Notes: generated from the sequence alone by a model not told the origin. Numbered from the stretch's first letter, positions 16,809 to 24,800 are shown. The stretch: DNA of 64,000 nucleotides from JBDZVM01 sp040255675 (GCA_040255675.1 JBDZVM010000001.1:124001-188000); one strand, 5' to 3'. Program-made: numbers and translations.

Positions 16809-17221
16809 TGCCAGAAAGGAAAGATTTATTGAGCGACTACACCATCGCCACGACCATCGCGATGCCTTTTGCCGCGGTCATCGACCGGGTGCGCGCCGCT
16901 TTGGCGGAGGAAGGCTTCGGCGTTCTCACCGAGATTGACGTCGCTGCCACGATGAAGACGAAACTGGGTTTGGATGTGTCGCCGCAGCTCATCCTTGGGG
17001 CGTGCAATCCACCGCTGGCCCACCAGGCATTGACGATCGAGCCCTCGGCCGGCGTGCTGCTGCCGTGCAACGTCGTGGTCCGCGAAGTCGATGCCGGACA
17101 CGCGTTAGTCGAGGCGCTCGACCCCGACTCGATGGTGACGGTCTCGGGCAGCGAAGCGTTAAGGCCGGTTGCCGCGCAGGCACGTGCGCGGCTCATGCGA
17201 GCAATCGACAGTCTGGTCTGA
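16808..17221 (+). CDS. DUF302 domain protein
   Basis: A 137-residue protein. The segment FAAVIDRVRAALAEEGFGVLTEIDVAATMKTKLGLD is the defining DUF302 pattern, followed by the conserved ILGACNPPLAHQALTIEPSAGVLLPCNVVV. It contains two cysteines in conserved positions (GACNPP and LLPCNV). The ATG overlaps the MMPL stop; a TTG at 16829 with an AGAAAGGA site is an alternative start that would remove seven non-conserved residues. DUF302 proteins are often encoded near CsoR-family regulators and thiol or metal stress genes, but their biochemical role is unsettled. There is no signal peptide, so it is cytosolic. Confidence 0.85.
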   Translation: MPERKDLLSDYTIATTIAMPFAAVIDRVRAALAEEGFGVLTEIDVAATMKTKLGLDVSPQLILGACNPPLAHQALTIEPSAGVLLPCNVVVREVDAGHALVEALDPDSMVTVSGSEALRPVAAQARARLMRAIDSLV

Positions 17222-17253
17222 GCCGTTGCCGGATAAGGGCGGCCCCACGGCCG

Positions 17254-17269
17254 ATACCCCGGCACGTAT
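17254..17269 (+). promoter_or_regulatory. Degenerate CsoR/CstR-like half-site before the regulator gene
   Basis: ATACCCCGGCACGTAT keeps one perfect ATACCC arm and the 16-bp length, but the second arm matches at only four of six positions. It sits 26 bases before the regulator start, where an internal promoter could be controlled. Weak evidence alone. Confidence 0.3.
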
Positions 17270-17295
17270 CATGAATTGAGCAGGAAGGAGACGAT

Positions 17296-17562
17296 ATGGT
17301 CGCGTTACCTAAAGACGACCTCGATCGCGTGATCAAGCGGTTGAGCCGGGCTCAAGGTCAGATCGGCGGCGTCATCAAAATGATCGAAGACGGTCGCGAC
17401 TGCGACGAAATCGTCACCCAACTCGCCGCCGCGAGTCGTGCGCTCGACCGTGCCGGCGTTGCCGTCGTTGCCGCGGGCCTTCGGTACTGTCTGCAAAAGA
17501 GTGGCGGATTGGAGACGCTCGACAGCGCCAAGATGGAAAAGCTGTTTCTCACCCTTGCATAG
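17296..17562 (+). CDS. CsoR-family repressor of the persulfide-sensing (CstR) type
   Basis: An 88-residue, all-helical CsoR/RcnR-family regulator (formerly DUF156) that binds DNA as a tetramer. Its numbering matches Mycobacterium CsoR exactly. Cys36 (GRDCDEI) and Cys65 (LRYC) are present, but the copper ligand His61 is Gly61. Loss of this histidine with both cysteines kept is the hallmark of CstR, which senses hydropersulfides through a Cys-Cys di- or trisulfide and does not sense Cu(I) well. The start has an AAGGAG site. It is third in the MMPL-DUF302 operon. Matching operators occur before this operon and before the MBL-rhodanese/TauE operon at 54 kb. The ligand assignment is direct; the persulfide role is inferred. 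Confidence 0.82.
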   Translation: MVALPKDDLDRVIKRLSRAQGQIGGVIKMIEDGRDCDEIVTQLAAASRALDRAGVAVVAAGLRYCLQKSGGLETLDSAKMEKLFLTLA

Positions 17563-17571
17563 CGGTGAGCC

Positions 17572-18042
17572 TCACCCTGCCTGCAGCGTCTGCACGTGCA
17601 CTCCGGCGGGGTCGATCGCAAGCACCAGATCGATGCCTTTGACGGTGATGCTCAATCCGTAGCGGCCGGGCATTTGCCAGGTAAGCCGCACCGATTCGAG
17701 TTCGCGCCCGTTCAGCTGGCGAAGCGCCTTGTTGACGTCGGCGACTTCCGTTTGAAGCGCCTGCCCGCCGGGCGTGCGCCGGTACAGGGCGGCGAGAAAC
17801 TGCTCTGCTTCCGCTTTCCCGATCTGGCGGGCTTTGCCGGTCTCCAGGGCCAGCGCGCAGACGCGTTCGAGGTCGTCGATCTGATCCGCCGAAATGATGC
17901 CTTCGCTCGCGGCAGCGGCAAGAGAGCGGTACGGCAGCTGGCGGTCGGGAGGAAGCGCGGCCGCGAAGGCGAGCGCGGTTTCGCGAACCGCGCTCGCCTC
18001 GCCGTCCGACAACTCGATGTCAGCGGGGGGCTCGGTGCTCAT
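17572..18042 (-). CDS. Unknown protein encoded in the sulfate-reduction operon
   Basis: A 156-residue soluble protein that I do not recognise. It has an acidic start (MSTEPPADIELSDGEAS), a long helical part (residues 15-105), and a C-terminal alpha/beta part (RELESVRLTWQMPGRYGLSITVKGIDLVLAIDPAGVHVQTL). It has no cysteine apart from one in the helical part, no signal peptide and no membrane segment. The ATG overlaps the TGA of the APS reductase gene (ATGA), so the two are translationally coupled and the protein should work with sulfate/sulfite reduction. It is not an obvious sirohydrochlorin chelatase, ferredoxin or sulfate adenylyltransferase. It converges on the CstR-like gene with a 9-bp gap. 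Confidence 0.7.
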   Translation of the reverse strand: MSTEPPADIELSDGEASAVRETALAFAAALPPDRQLPYRSLAAAASEGIISADQIDDLERVCALALETGKARQIGKAEAEQFLAALYRRTPGGQALQTEVADVNKALRQLNGRELESVRLTWQMPGRYGLSITVKGIDLVLAIDPAGVHVQTLQAG

Positions 18043-18854
18043 GCGTGCGCTGATTGGGCCTCGGCCAAGATTTGCTTGGCTTCGTGTTCGAAGTTTCCGG
18101 TTTCGATCGGGCAGTGAATGCCGCACTCTTTCGGCGCGTTCTGCTCCCACCACCACCTGCCGGCGCGGTCGTCTTCACCAGGCTGGATCGGCCGGGTGCA
18201 GGGTGCGCAGCCGATGCTGGTGTATCCCTTGTCGTACAAGGGGTGGTTCGGCACGTTGTTGGCGCGCACGTACTCCCAGACTTCGTCGTTGCTCCAGTCG
18301 GCCAGCGCGTTGATTTTCACGATGCCTTCGTGGTCGTGGTCGAGCTCGACCTTCTTGATGGCGGCGCGTGACGCCCACTGGTCGCGGCGTAGCCCGGTAA
18401 ACCAGCCGTCGAGCCCTCGCAGCGCTTTGACGAGCGGCCGCACTTTACGCACCTGGCAGCAGAACATGCGCTGCGGCACGCTGTTTCGAAACAGCTCGAC
18501 GCCTTGGCGACGCACCATGGCCTCGACCTCGGCGGTGTCGGGAAATAGTACTTCCCAACGGGTTTCGGGGTAGTGCTGGCGCACTTCGTCGATGAATTCG
18601 TAGGTTTCTTGCGGTAGCCGGCCGGTATCGACGGTGATGACCCGCACGTCGGGGCGAATCTTCGTCGCCATGTCGAGCACGACCATGCCGTCGACTTGTA
18701 GCGCGGTGACGATCGCGACCCGATCGCCGAGTGCCTCGAATGCCCACTCGATGACGTCTTCGGGCTCCTGATCGTCGAGGTCCATCGCGATCTCGCCGAT
18801 TTCGAGATCGTCAAAGACGACGCGGTCGGTGCCGGTGGTGTCGAGCGTTGTCAT
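18039..18854 (-). CDS. cysH: Adenylyl-sulfate (APS) reductase, 4Fe-4S type
   Basis: A 271-residue thiol-dependent reductase that makes sulfite from activated sulfate. It has the nucleotide-binding region (VITVDTGRLPQETYEF), the conserved LRRDQ-like segment (WFTGLRRDQ), and the cysteine pairs RMFCCQVRK and GCAPCTRP that bind a 4Fe-4S cluster in APS reductases and are absent from cluster-free PAPS reductases. The C-terminal ECGIHC holds the redox cysteine that carries the S-sulfo intermediate and is recycled by thioredoxin. An AAGGAAAG site precedes the ATG. It lies 33 bp after the sulfite reductase and overlaps the next gene by 4 bp. No sulfate adenylyltransferase genes are in the window. Confidence 0.92.
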   Translation of the reverse strand: MTTLDTTGTDRVVFDDLEIGEIAMDLDDQEPEDVIEWAFEALGDRVAIVTALQVDGMVVLDMATKIRPDVRVITVDTGRLPQETYEFIDEVRQHYPETRWEVLFPDTAEVEAMVRRQGVELFRNSVPQRMFCCQVRKVRPLVKALRGLDGWFTGLRRDQWASRAAIKKVELDHDHEGIVKINALADWSNDEVWEYVRANNVPNHPLYDKGYTSIGCAPCTRPIQPGEDDRAGRWWWEQNAPKECGIHCPIETGNFEHEAKQILAEAQSAHA

Positions 18855-18887
18855 GTTTCTTTCCTTTCACCTATATCGACACGCGAC

Positions 18888-21031
18888 TCAGCCGCCCGAC
18901 ATCGCCATGACGATGCCGATTTCGGCGCCGGCCGATACCTTCGTGGCCAGTCCGTCGAGGTTGCGGATGTCTTCGTCGGCCAGTGTCACCAGGAAAGCCG
19001 CTTCGACCTTTCCGGCGGGCATCACGGTGATGCCGAACTTGGGATTTTCTTTCGCGACCGCCCGCAGCGCCTCGCCTACGGTGGCGGCGTGCACCTCGAT
19101 TTCATCGGCGCCGCCGACGAGTTCGAGCAGCGGCCCTGGCAACCGGACGACGACCGCGCCTTCGTTTGTGTCGCTTTCCGCGGCGGCGGCACCGGTGGCG
19201 AGCGCGACAAGTTCGTCGTCGGTATGGGTGTTCGCGTAGTCGCCGAACGTGAAATGCGCGTCGCCACGCGAAGCCCGCTCTTCGAGCCAGCCGCCTACGA
19301 GTCGCTCCATCACGGTGTCGACCTCGTCGGTCGGCACCCGGCGCATCAGCCGGCGCCCGATCGCCGTGCGCGTGCCGAGACCACCGCCGACGGTGAGGTC
19401 GTAGGCCTCGACGCGCTCGTCGCTGTCGCCGACTCGGGTCGTGGTGCCTTGCAGCCCGATCTCGCCGACCCAGTGCTGGGCGCAGGCGTGCGGGCAGCCG
19501 TCCATGTGAATGGCGAGGTCGCCGATGGCTTCGGCGCCGAACTTCGTGGTCAGTTTGTCGAGGACGACGTCGAGCTTGCCTTTGGTTTCGGCGACCGAGT
19601 AGTTGCAGAACTGGTGCGAGGTGCAGGCGAGCGAGCGGGCGTATGCGCGCGAACGGTCGACCGGCATGTTGAGCTCGGCCAGCTTTGCCTTCACCTCGTC
19701 GACACGGTCGGCCGGAACGTTGCCGATGATGAAGTTTTGCTGCCGAGTGAACCGGACGTCGGCGTTGCCGCCGAGGCTTCCCACCAAATCGCCGAGCGCG
19801 TCGAGCAAGGTGCCGGTGACGCGGCCGGAGGGAACCGGAACGCCGATGTAAAAAAGGCCCTCTTGGCGCTGCGGGAAGATGCCGATATGGTCGGCATCGG
19901 CGGTCGGCTCGGGTGCGACGCCGTCCGGTAGTCTGCGGCCGAGTTGCTCTTCGACCTTCGCGCGCACACCTTCGGGACCGTAGTCGTCCATCATGAACTT
20001 GATGCGCGCCTTCGCCCGCGAGACGCGGTATTTCAGGTCTTTCTGCCACGCGTTGGTGACCGCTCGCAACACCTCGAGAGTTTCTTCGAGCGGCACGAAA
20101 ACCCCGATATCGCGGGCAATTCGTGGCGTGTTGGCCATACCGCCGCCAATGCGCATCCCGAAGCCGTTGCGCCCGTCTTGCACGGTGGCGATGAGGGCGA
20201 CGTCGTGGATTTCGGGAGCGTTGCACTGCGCGGGGCAAGCCGAAAACGTGTACTTGTGCTTGCGCGGCAGGTTCGAATACTCGGGGTTTCCCCAGAAATA
20301 GTCGGCCGTCTCGCGAATGATCGGCATGACGTCGAACGCTTCGTTTTCGGTGAGCCCGGCGACCGGGCAGCTGGTGATGTTGCGAACGGTGTCTCCTTCG
20401 GCGCCGGCGTTGCTGAGCCCGCATGCTTCAACTTCATTCAGCACCTCAGGCAGTTTTTCCATACGCACCCAGTGCAACTGGATGCCCTGGCGGGTCGTGA
20501 GCTCGGCTTCGTCGCGCCCGTAGTCGCGGGCGATGCGGGCCAGCGCCTTGAGCTGGTCGGGCCGCACCAGGCCACCCGCCACCTTGATGCGCACCATGAA
20601 GGTGCCAATCTTCGGCTTGTCGTGGGCGAGGCCCCACCAGTACAGGCGGACGACGTCTTCCTCAGGGATGTCTTCGTAGCCGCGCTCGATAAGACCGGGA
20701 AGTTCGTATCGGACGTCGAGTCCGGGGTGGTCGCGCTTGAGACGCTCGATCGAGTTGCGGCGATAGACGAGATCCCAGTCGGGCGCGGCGCGGTCNNNNN
20801 NNNNNNNNNNNNNNNNNNNNNNNNNNNNNNNNNNNNNNNNNNNNNNNNNNNNNNNNNNNNNNNNNNNNNNNNNNNNNNNNNNNNNNNNNNNNNNNGACGC
20901 TCGATCGAGTTGCGGCGATAGACGAGATCCCAGTCGGGCGCGGCGCGGTCAGGTCGGCCGGCGCGACGGGGCCCAGTGCGATCGGGCCCAGTGCGATCGG
21001 GCCCAGTGCGATCGGGCAGGGTGGCGGTCAC
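18888..21031 (-). CDS. Nitrite/sulfite reductase with C-terminal MoaD/CysO-like domain (interrupted by scaffold gap)
   Basis: A ferredoxin-type sirohaem reductase. The cluster/sirohaem cysteines are all present (CTSHQFC and GCPHAC), so it should reduce sulfite to sulfide. It has the doubled ferrodoxin-like and catalytic halves of the family. After about residue 575 of the product a further 90-residue domain begins (AVVVRLPGPLLELVGG) and ends EDIRNLDGLATKVSAG...MAMSGG. This matches the CysO/MoaD sulfur-carrier fold, including the terminal Gly-Gly. The frame breaks at the 100-N gap, but collapsing the 55-bp duplicated flanks restores one continuous frame. GTG at 21031, with GGAGGA just upstream, is the likely start; ATG at 21067 is the alternative. 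The N-terminus carries three DRTGP repeats. Confidence 0.85.
20741..20950. other. Scaffold gap of 100 N with identical 55-bp flanks
   Basis: Bases 20796-20895 are N. The 55 bases before the gap (20741-20795) are identical to the 55 bases after it (20896-20950). A terminal overlap of exactly 55 bp is what a de Bruijn assembler run with k = 55 leaves between adjacent contigs, and 100 N is a standard placeholder. Merging the copies removes 155 bp and joins the two halves of the sulfite reductase frame, so little or no real sequence is missing. Confidence 0.9.
20969..21013. repeat. Three exact 15-bp tandem repeats
   Basis: The unit GGGCCCAGTGCGATC occurs three times in tandem (20969-20983, 20984-20998, 20999-21013). 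On the minus strand it encodes DRTGP three times in the leader of the sulfite reductase. It lies next to the contig break and could have caused it. Confidence 0.9.
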
Positions 21032-21067
21032 GGGTCCTCCGATGCGGGGGATGAGGGGCGCGGACAT

Positions 21068-21393
21068 GCGCGGGATGAACGTACGAATGGTCTTGTCGCG
21101 TTGGCCGCGCCGCTGACGATCGCGGAATACGCCCGCTCAGCTTCTCGACGCCGTCAGACGACGGCGATCGGAAAGGAGCTTCTTGGGTGCGATCGGCGAG
21201 CTAGGCGCGCGGCACTGCCGGGCAACACTGACACAGGCAGGGGATCATCGCCCCTACCAGCCCTGAGCAGCGCGTACGAATCATCTCGGCAAGTGTAGCG
21301 TCGATCGGCTCGGACGTCGCCTCACGGTCGCGGTTTGGCCAGCCGGCTTCGGCAAGTTGCGTAAGCTGCATTACGTAAACTAGATTACTGATT
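21068..21393. other. Divergent intergenic region, sulfite reductase / MarR
   Basis: A stretch of 326 bp between the divergent sulfite reductase and MarR genes. Apart from the MarR promoter at its right end I see no gene, RNA or clear operator. Promoters for the sulfur operon must lie in the left half but show no good consensus. Confidence 0.6.
21357..21393 (+). promoter_or_regulatory. Leaderless promoter of the MarR gene with TTACGTAA palindrome
   Basis: TTGCGT (21357-21362) and TAGATT (21381-21386) are separated by 18 bases. The GTG start follows 7 bases after the -10 element, so the transcript should begin at or next to the start codon. The 8-bp palindrome TTACGTAA (21371-21378) lies between the two boxes, where an autorepressor would bind. 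Confidence 0.6.
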
Positions 21394-21837
21394 GTGCCTT
21401 CGTCCGCTGAAGAACTCGAGGTTGCCACCGATCTTCGCGTGGCGATCGGCCGGATTGCCCGCCGCATGCGCCAGCTGTACGCCGCGGGCGGTGGTGCCGG
21501 CCCATCGTTTACTGAGATCGCCGTCCTTAATCGGCTGCAGCGCGACGGTCCCCAATCGACGACGCAAATGTCGAATCGCGAGCATGTGACGTCGCAGGCG
21601 ATCACCGCGGTGGTCGGCGAGCTCGAGGCCAAGGCGCTGGTCAGCCGAGGTCGCGACAACCTCGACCGGCGACGCACCGTCGTGAGCATCACCGACGCGG
21701 GGCGCGCCCTGCTCGCCGATCGCGAACACACGGTGATGCAGAGCCTGGTGCGCGTTCTCGAAAGTTGTTCGGACGACGAAATGCGGCGCCTCCTAGCTGT
21801 GACACCGCTCTTGAACCGCATTGCGGATTCGCTGTAG
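21394..21837 (+). CDS. MarR-family transcriptional regulator
   Basis: A 147-residue winged-helix regulator of the MarR family. The recognition-helix region reads STTQMSNREHVTSQAITAVVGELEAKALVSR, followed by the wing with the conserved basic D-N-L-D-R-R-R-T-V-V-S-I motif and the C-terminal dimer helices. The GTG at 21394 has no ribosome site but directly follows a -10 element, so translation is probably leaderless. The NTF2-like gene begins 26 bp downstream, in the same direction and with a good ribosome site, so the two may share a transcript. The ligand is unknown; family members usually sense phenolics or oxidants. Confidence 0.88.
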   Translation: MPSSAEELEVATDLRVAIGRIARRMRQLYAAGGGAGPSFTEIAVLNRLQRDGPQSTTQMSNREHVTSQAITAVVGELEAKALVSRGRDNLDRRRTVVSITDAGRALLADREHTVMQSLVRVLESCSDDEMRRLLAVTPLLNRIADSL

Positions 21838-21863
21838 ACCACCCCGACTTCGAAGGAGACGCC

Positions 21864-22304
21864 TTGCTCGCCGTCCGGCGTGAAATCCAAAAGTTTTTCG
21901 ACCGTTACGACGCCGCCAGTCGAGATCCGGAGTTTACGAACATCCTCGACTTTTTCCGCGACACGTTTCTCAACCTCGACCCAGGCAGCGCCGCGGCGGT
22001 GCCACGTGAGGCATTACTGGCGGCGCTGCCCGCGCGACGCCAACTGTTTGCCTCGATCGGCGTCGAGGGCCTCGACCTGGTCGACGTGCGCGAGCAGCCG
22101 CTCGACGAGCGACACACCATCGTCTCGACGGTTTGGCGGGCTCGGTTCACGCCCGACGCCGCCGACACGTCGCCGCTGGAGCTAAGTTCTGATTTCTTAC
22201 TCCGCCGTGAAAACGGTGCGTGGCAAATCGCGGTTTATCTCAACCACAGCGACCTGGCTGCCGTGTTCGCGGCCCGCGGTAACTCCCCGGCGTCGCCTCG
22301 ATAA
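21864..22304 (+). CDS. NTF2-like (SnoaL/DUF4440-type) protein
   Basis: The TTG at 21864, five bases after AAGGAG, gives a 146-residue product. It starts with the alpha helix typical of NTF2-like folds (VRREIQKFFDRYDAASRDPEFTNILDFF), then a run of strands ending SSDFLLRRENGAWQIAVYLNHSD, where Arg/Trp-Q-I is the usual end of the cone. Such proteins may be small enzymes, ligand binders or accessory domains. Nothing in it shows a specific reaction. The upstream in-frame extension overlaps the MarR gene and was rejected. It is probably in the MarR transcript. Confidence 0.7.
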   Translation: MLAVRREIQKFFDRYDAASRDPEFTNILDFFRDTFLNLDPGSAAAVPREALLAALPARRQLFASIGVEGLDLVDVREQPLDERHTIVSTVWRARFTPDAADTSPLELSSDFLLRRENGAWQIAVYLNHSDLAAVFAARGNSPASPR

Positions 22305-22327
22305 CCCGCGTCGAAGCTGGTATCGCC

Positions 22328-22918
22328 CTACATCGCCGGTGCGGGATCGTATTGAATGCCGTGGCGCACCTCGCGGGAACGGTCGGCGTCTCGCAGGCGC
22401 GACACCAGGTGCAGTGCCATGTCGATGCCAGCGCTCACACCAGCGCTGGTGACGAGGTCGCCGTCGTCGACGAAGCGCGCGGCGGGCCGAACCGTAACGG
22501 TCGGCTCGAGTGCCGCCAGCTGATCAACGTAACGCCAATGCGTGGTCGCCTGGCGGCCGGCCAGGATGCCCGCGGCCGCGTAGACAAGCGAACCCGTGCA
22601 CACGCTGGTGAGCAATCCGACCGCGGCGCGCTGGTCGCGCACCCAGGCCAGCTGCGCGGGGTCGTCAAGGTGCGCCCGAGTGCCCCGCCCGCCCGGATAG
22701 ACCAGCACGTCGAGTGCTGGAACGGTTGCGTCGGAGTGCTCGGGTAGGACGACGAGACCCTTCGCGCCCCGAACGGGCCCGCCGCTCTTGGCGAAAGTTG
22801 TGACGGCCCAGCCGTCTTCGGGGTGCTGGCTCGTCCAATACGTCAAAACTTCCCACGGCCCTACGGCGTCTAGCTCCTCGAAGCCGTCGAAGAGCACGAT
22901 GCCGATCGTGTGGGCCAT
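22328..22918 (-). CDS. DJ-1/PfpI family protein (isonitrile hydratase-like)
   Basis: A 196-residue DJ-1/PfpI superfamily protein. The nucleophile elbow is LLTSVCTGSLVYAAAGIL, with the reactive cysteine about residue 107, and the GxE-like early acid is in FDGFEELDAVGPWEVL. That FDG-x-E-x-L-D-x-x-G-P opening, together with WRYVDQLAALEPTV and DLVTSAGVSAGIDMALHLV, is shared by isonitrile (isocyanide) hydratases and by the N-terminal domain of GlxA-type AraC regulators. No AraC DNA-binding domain follows, so an enzyme is more likely. The exact substrate is inferred from family only. It converges on the NTF2-like gene. Confidence 0.82.
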   Translation of the reverse strand: MAHTIGIVLFDGFEELDAVGPWEVLTYWTSQHPEDGWAVTTFAKSGGPVRGAKGLVVLPEHSDATVPALDVLVYPGGRGTRAHLDDPAQLAWVRDQRAAVGLLTSVCTGSLVYAAAGILAGRQATTHWRYVDQLAALEPTVTVRPAARFVDDGDLVTSAGVSAGIDMALHLVSRLRDADRSREVRHGIQYDPAPAM

Positions 22919-22956
22919 ACCGTCATGGTGACGACGACGGCGGGTTCTGGCAATGG

Positions 22957-23014
22957 CTATCTCCGGTGACTATCTCCGGTGACTATTTCCGGTCGACTGT
23001 TCGGTCGACTGTTT
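22957..23014. repeat. Degenerate 12-14-bp tandem repeats
   Basis: Two exact copies of CTATCTCCGGTGA (22957-22969, 22970-22982) are followed by the drifting copies CTATTTCCGGTCGA, CTGTTCGGTCGA and CTGTTT. The array lies between the divergent DJ-1 and MFS genes and could act as an operator array or be simple slippage. Confidence 0.7.
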
Positions 23015-23189
23015 CAGTTGCCCCGGCATCCGGGTTGCACTGCACAGCGCTTTGCGAGCGGATATGTGCAATGTGCCGTAGCGCCACCGAAACAGCGGCG
23101 GCAGGCTCGCGTGAAGCGGCGCATCCGCCGTGGATTCTTCCCGGGGAGGCGGCTTGGGCTACCAAACCCGGCCGCCGCGAGCCACCTCT

Positions 23190-24581
23190 ATGACGACCGT
23201 CATGCCGCATCGTCAGCGCCCTGGATTGCTGGTGCTTCCAGCCCTGCTCGGCGCGACCGTCATCGGGACCCTGAGCAATAACATCCTCAACGTCCCGCTG
23301 CGCGACATCACCAAGTCGTTCCACGCGTCGGTTTCAGCCGGCGTGCTGGTCGTGAGCAGCTTCGTTCTCGTGCTCGCCGCTGCCATGGCACTGACCGGCT
23401 GGGTGGGCGACCGCTTCGGCCGCAACCGTGTGCTGACGGCCGCCTTGGTGCTGATGGTGTTGGCCCAGATAGGGGCGGCACTCGCTCCCTCGCTTTTCGT
23501 TCTCGTCGGATTGCGTGCGGTGCAAGGTCTTGCCTGCGCGGCCATCCCGCCGTCCGTCATGGGGATGTTGGCGGACATTTTCCCGGCAGAGCGCAGGTCT
23601 CGGATGATGGGTGCGTGGGCGGCAGCCAACGGGGCCGGCCAAGCCGTCGGGCCGCCGCTTGGCGGGCTGCTCGCTGACGCCTGGGGGTGGCGGTCTATCT
23701 TCTGGGTTCTCGCGCCGCTGACCGTGGTCGTGATCGCTTTCGCCCAGGCGCTACCGCGGCGCGAACAACAGCGGCCGGTGCCGCTGCACTGGCCGGGCGC
23801 GTTCTTCCTCACGGTTGGTGCGACTTTGGTGATGGCCGCGGCGACCGCGATTCCGCAGCGCGCTGTGCCGCTTTGGGTCGATCTCGTGTTGGGTTCCATC
23901 GGCGTCGGATGCTTGGCGTTGTTCGTCGGCGTCTCGAGGCTGGCGGCCCATCCGCTGATGGATCCGCGCCTACTGACAGAGGCGCGATTTGCGCGGAGCG
24001 CGATCGCGACTTTTGCGCAAATGTTCGCGCTGATGACCGTGCTGGTTGCGGTTCCTCTCTATATCACCGGCACGCTCGGTCGTAGCAGCGCAGTGACGGG
24101 GTTGTTGTTCTTCGCACTGCCCGCGGCCATGGCGTTGTTGGCGCCTGTGGTAGGAATTCTCAGCGACCATATCGGGCCACGACTCATCATGCGATGGGGG
24201 CTCGTTGTGCTGATGGCCGGATGCCTGGCAGTCGGAGTGTTCACCGAAGCCGCCGACCGTAGCTTGCTGGCGTTGTGCAGCATGTTGGTCGTCGTCGGTG
24301 CCGGTGTCGCGATGGTTCAGACACCGTCGGCGACGGGAGCGACCCGATCGCCGGCGGGCCGGCAGGGCAGCGCCCTCGGAGTGTTCAACATGATGCGCTT
24401 CGGCGGCTCGGCCTTCGGCGCGGCGTGGGTTGCGGTGCTTTATCCGCGCGGGGCGCTTTTCGTCTTGTTTCTCGGAGCCGCTCTGCTCCTGCTTGTCGCG
24501 TTTGCGGTGAGCTTCGCCGGTGCGACACTGCCGGCCGCGATGCCCGAGACGGTTTCGGCGTCGGACGCGGCGGCGCCGTGA
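23190..24581 (+). CDS. EmrB/QacA-type (DHA2-like) MFS exporter
   Basis: A 463-residue drug:proton antiporter-type MFS protein with 12-14 helices. Helix 1 ends TLSNNILNVPLRDI, motif A is GWVGDRFGRNRVL, and the antiporter motif C-like stretch is AAANGAGQAVGPPLGGLLADAWGWRSIFWV, all typical of the DHA2 exporters. The ATG at 23190 begins the conserved region but lacks a ribosome site; an upstream TTG at 23154 follows GGGGAGG and may be the true start. The substrate is unknown. A MarR gene is 1.4 kb away, but the intervening genes run in mixed directions, so a regulatory link is only possible. Confidence 0.82.
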   Translation: MTTVMPHRQRPGLLVLPALLGATVIGTLSNNILNVPLRDITKSFHASVSAGVLVVSSFVLVLAAAMALTGWVGDRFGRNRVLTAALVLMVLAQIGAALAPSLFVLVGLRAVQGLACAAIPPSVMGMLADIFPAERRSRMMGAWAAANGAGQAVGPPLGGLLADAWGWRSIFWVLAPLTVVVIAFAQALPRREQQRPVPLHWPGAFFLTVGATLVMAAATAIPQRAVPLWVDLVLGSIGVGCLALFVGVSRLAAHPLMDPRLLTEARFARSAIATFAQMFALMTVLVAVPLYITGTLGRSSAVTGLLFFALPAAMALLAPVVGILSDHIGPRLIMRWGLVVLMAGCLAVGVFTEAADRSLLALCSMLVVVGAGVAMVQTPSATGATRSPAGRQGSALGVFNMMRFGGSAFGAAWVAVLYPRGALFVLFLGAALLLLVAFAVSFAGATLPAAMPETVSASDAAAP

Positions 24582-24800
24582 TATCGCGCCACTGGCGTGG
24601 CGCCGTGAGATAGCGCCGTCCATGACGACTTTGTGCATGTGACCGAACCGTTATGTGCGCAACGCCCTGTGATCGGCCGCGACCAGCCACCTGGTCAGGG
24701 GAGAGTGCACATATTCGCCAAGGCAGGTTGTGCATAGTCCTCATTTACTTGACCACGGGCGGCGGGCGAGTCTAGCGCCGAGCTTGAGCCACTGCTCGAC

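Noticed and set aside
17563..17577. GGTGAGCCTCACC palindrome after the regulator gene as terminator
   Set aside because: The stem can form only with a very small loop, giving about 4 bp, and there is no T-run.
19102..20424. 440-codon minus frame inside the sulfite reductase gene
   Set aside because: Composition is almost only Arg, Ala, Gly and His, as expected from a frame shadow.
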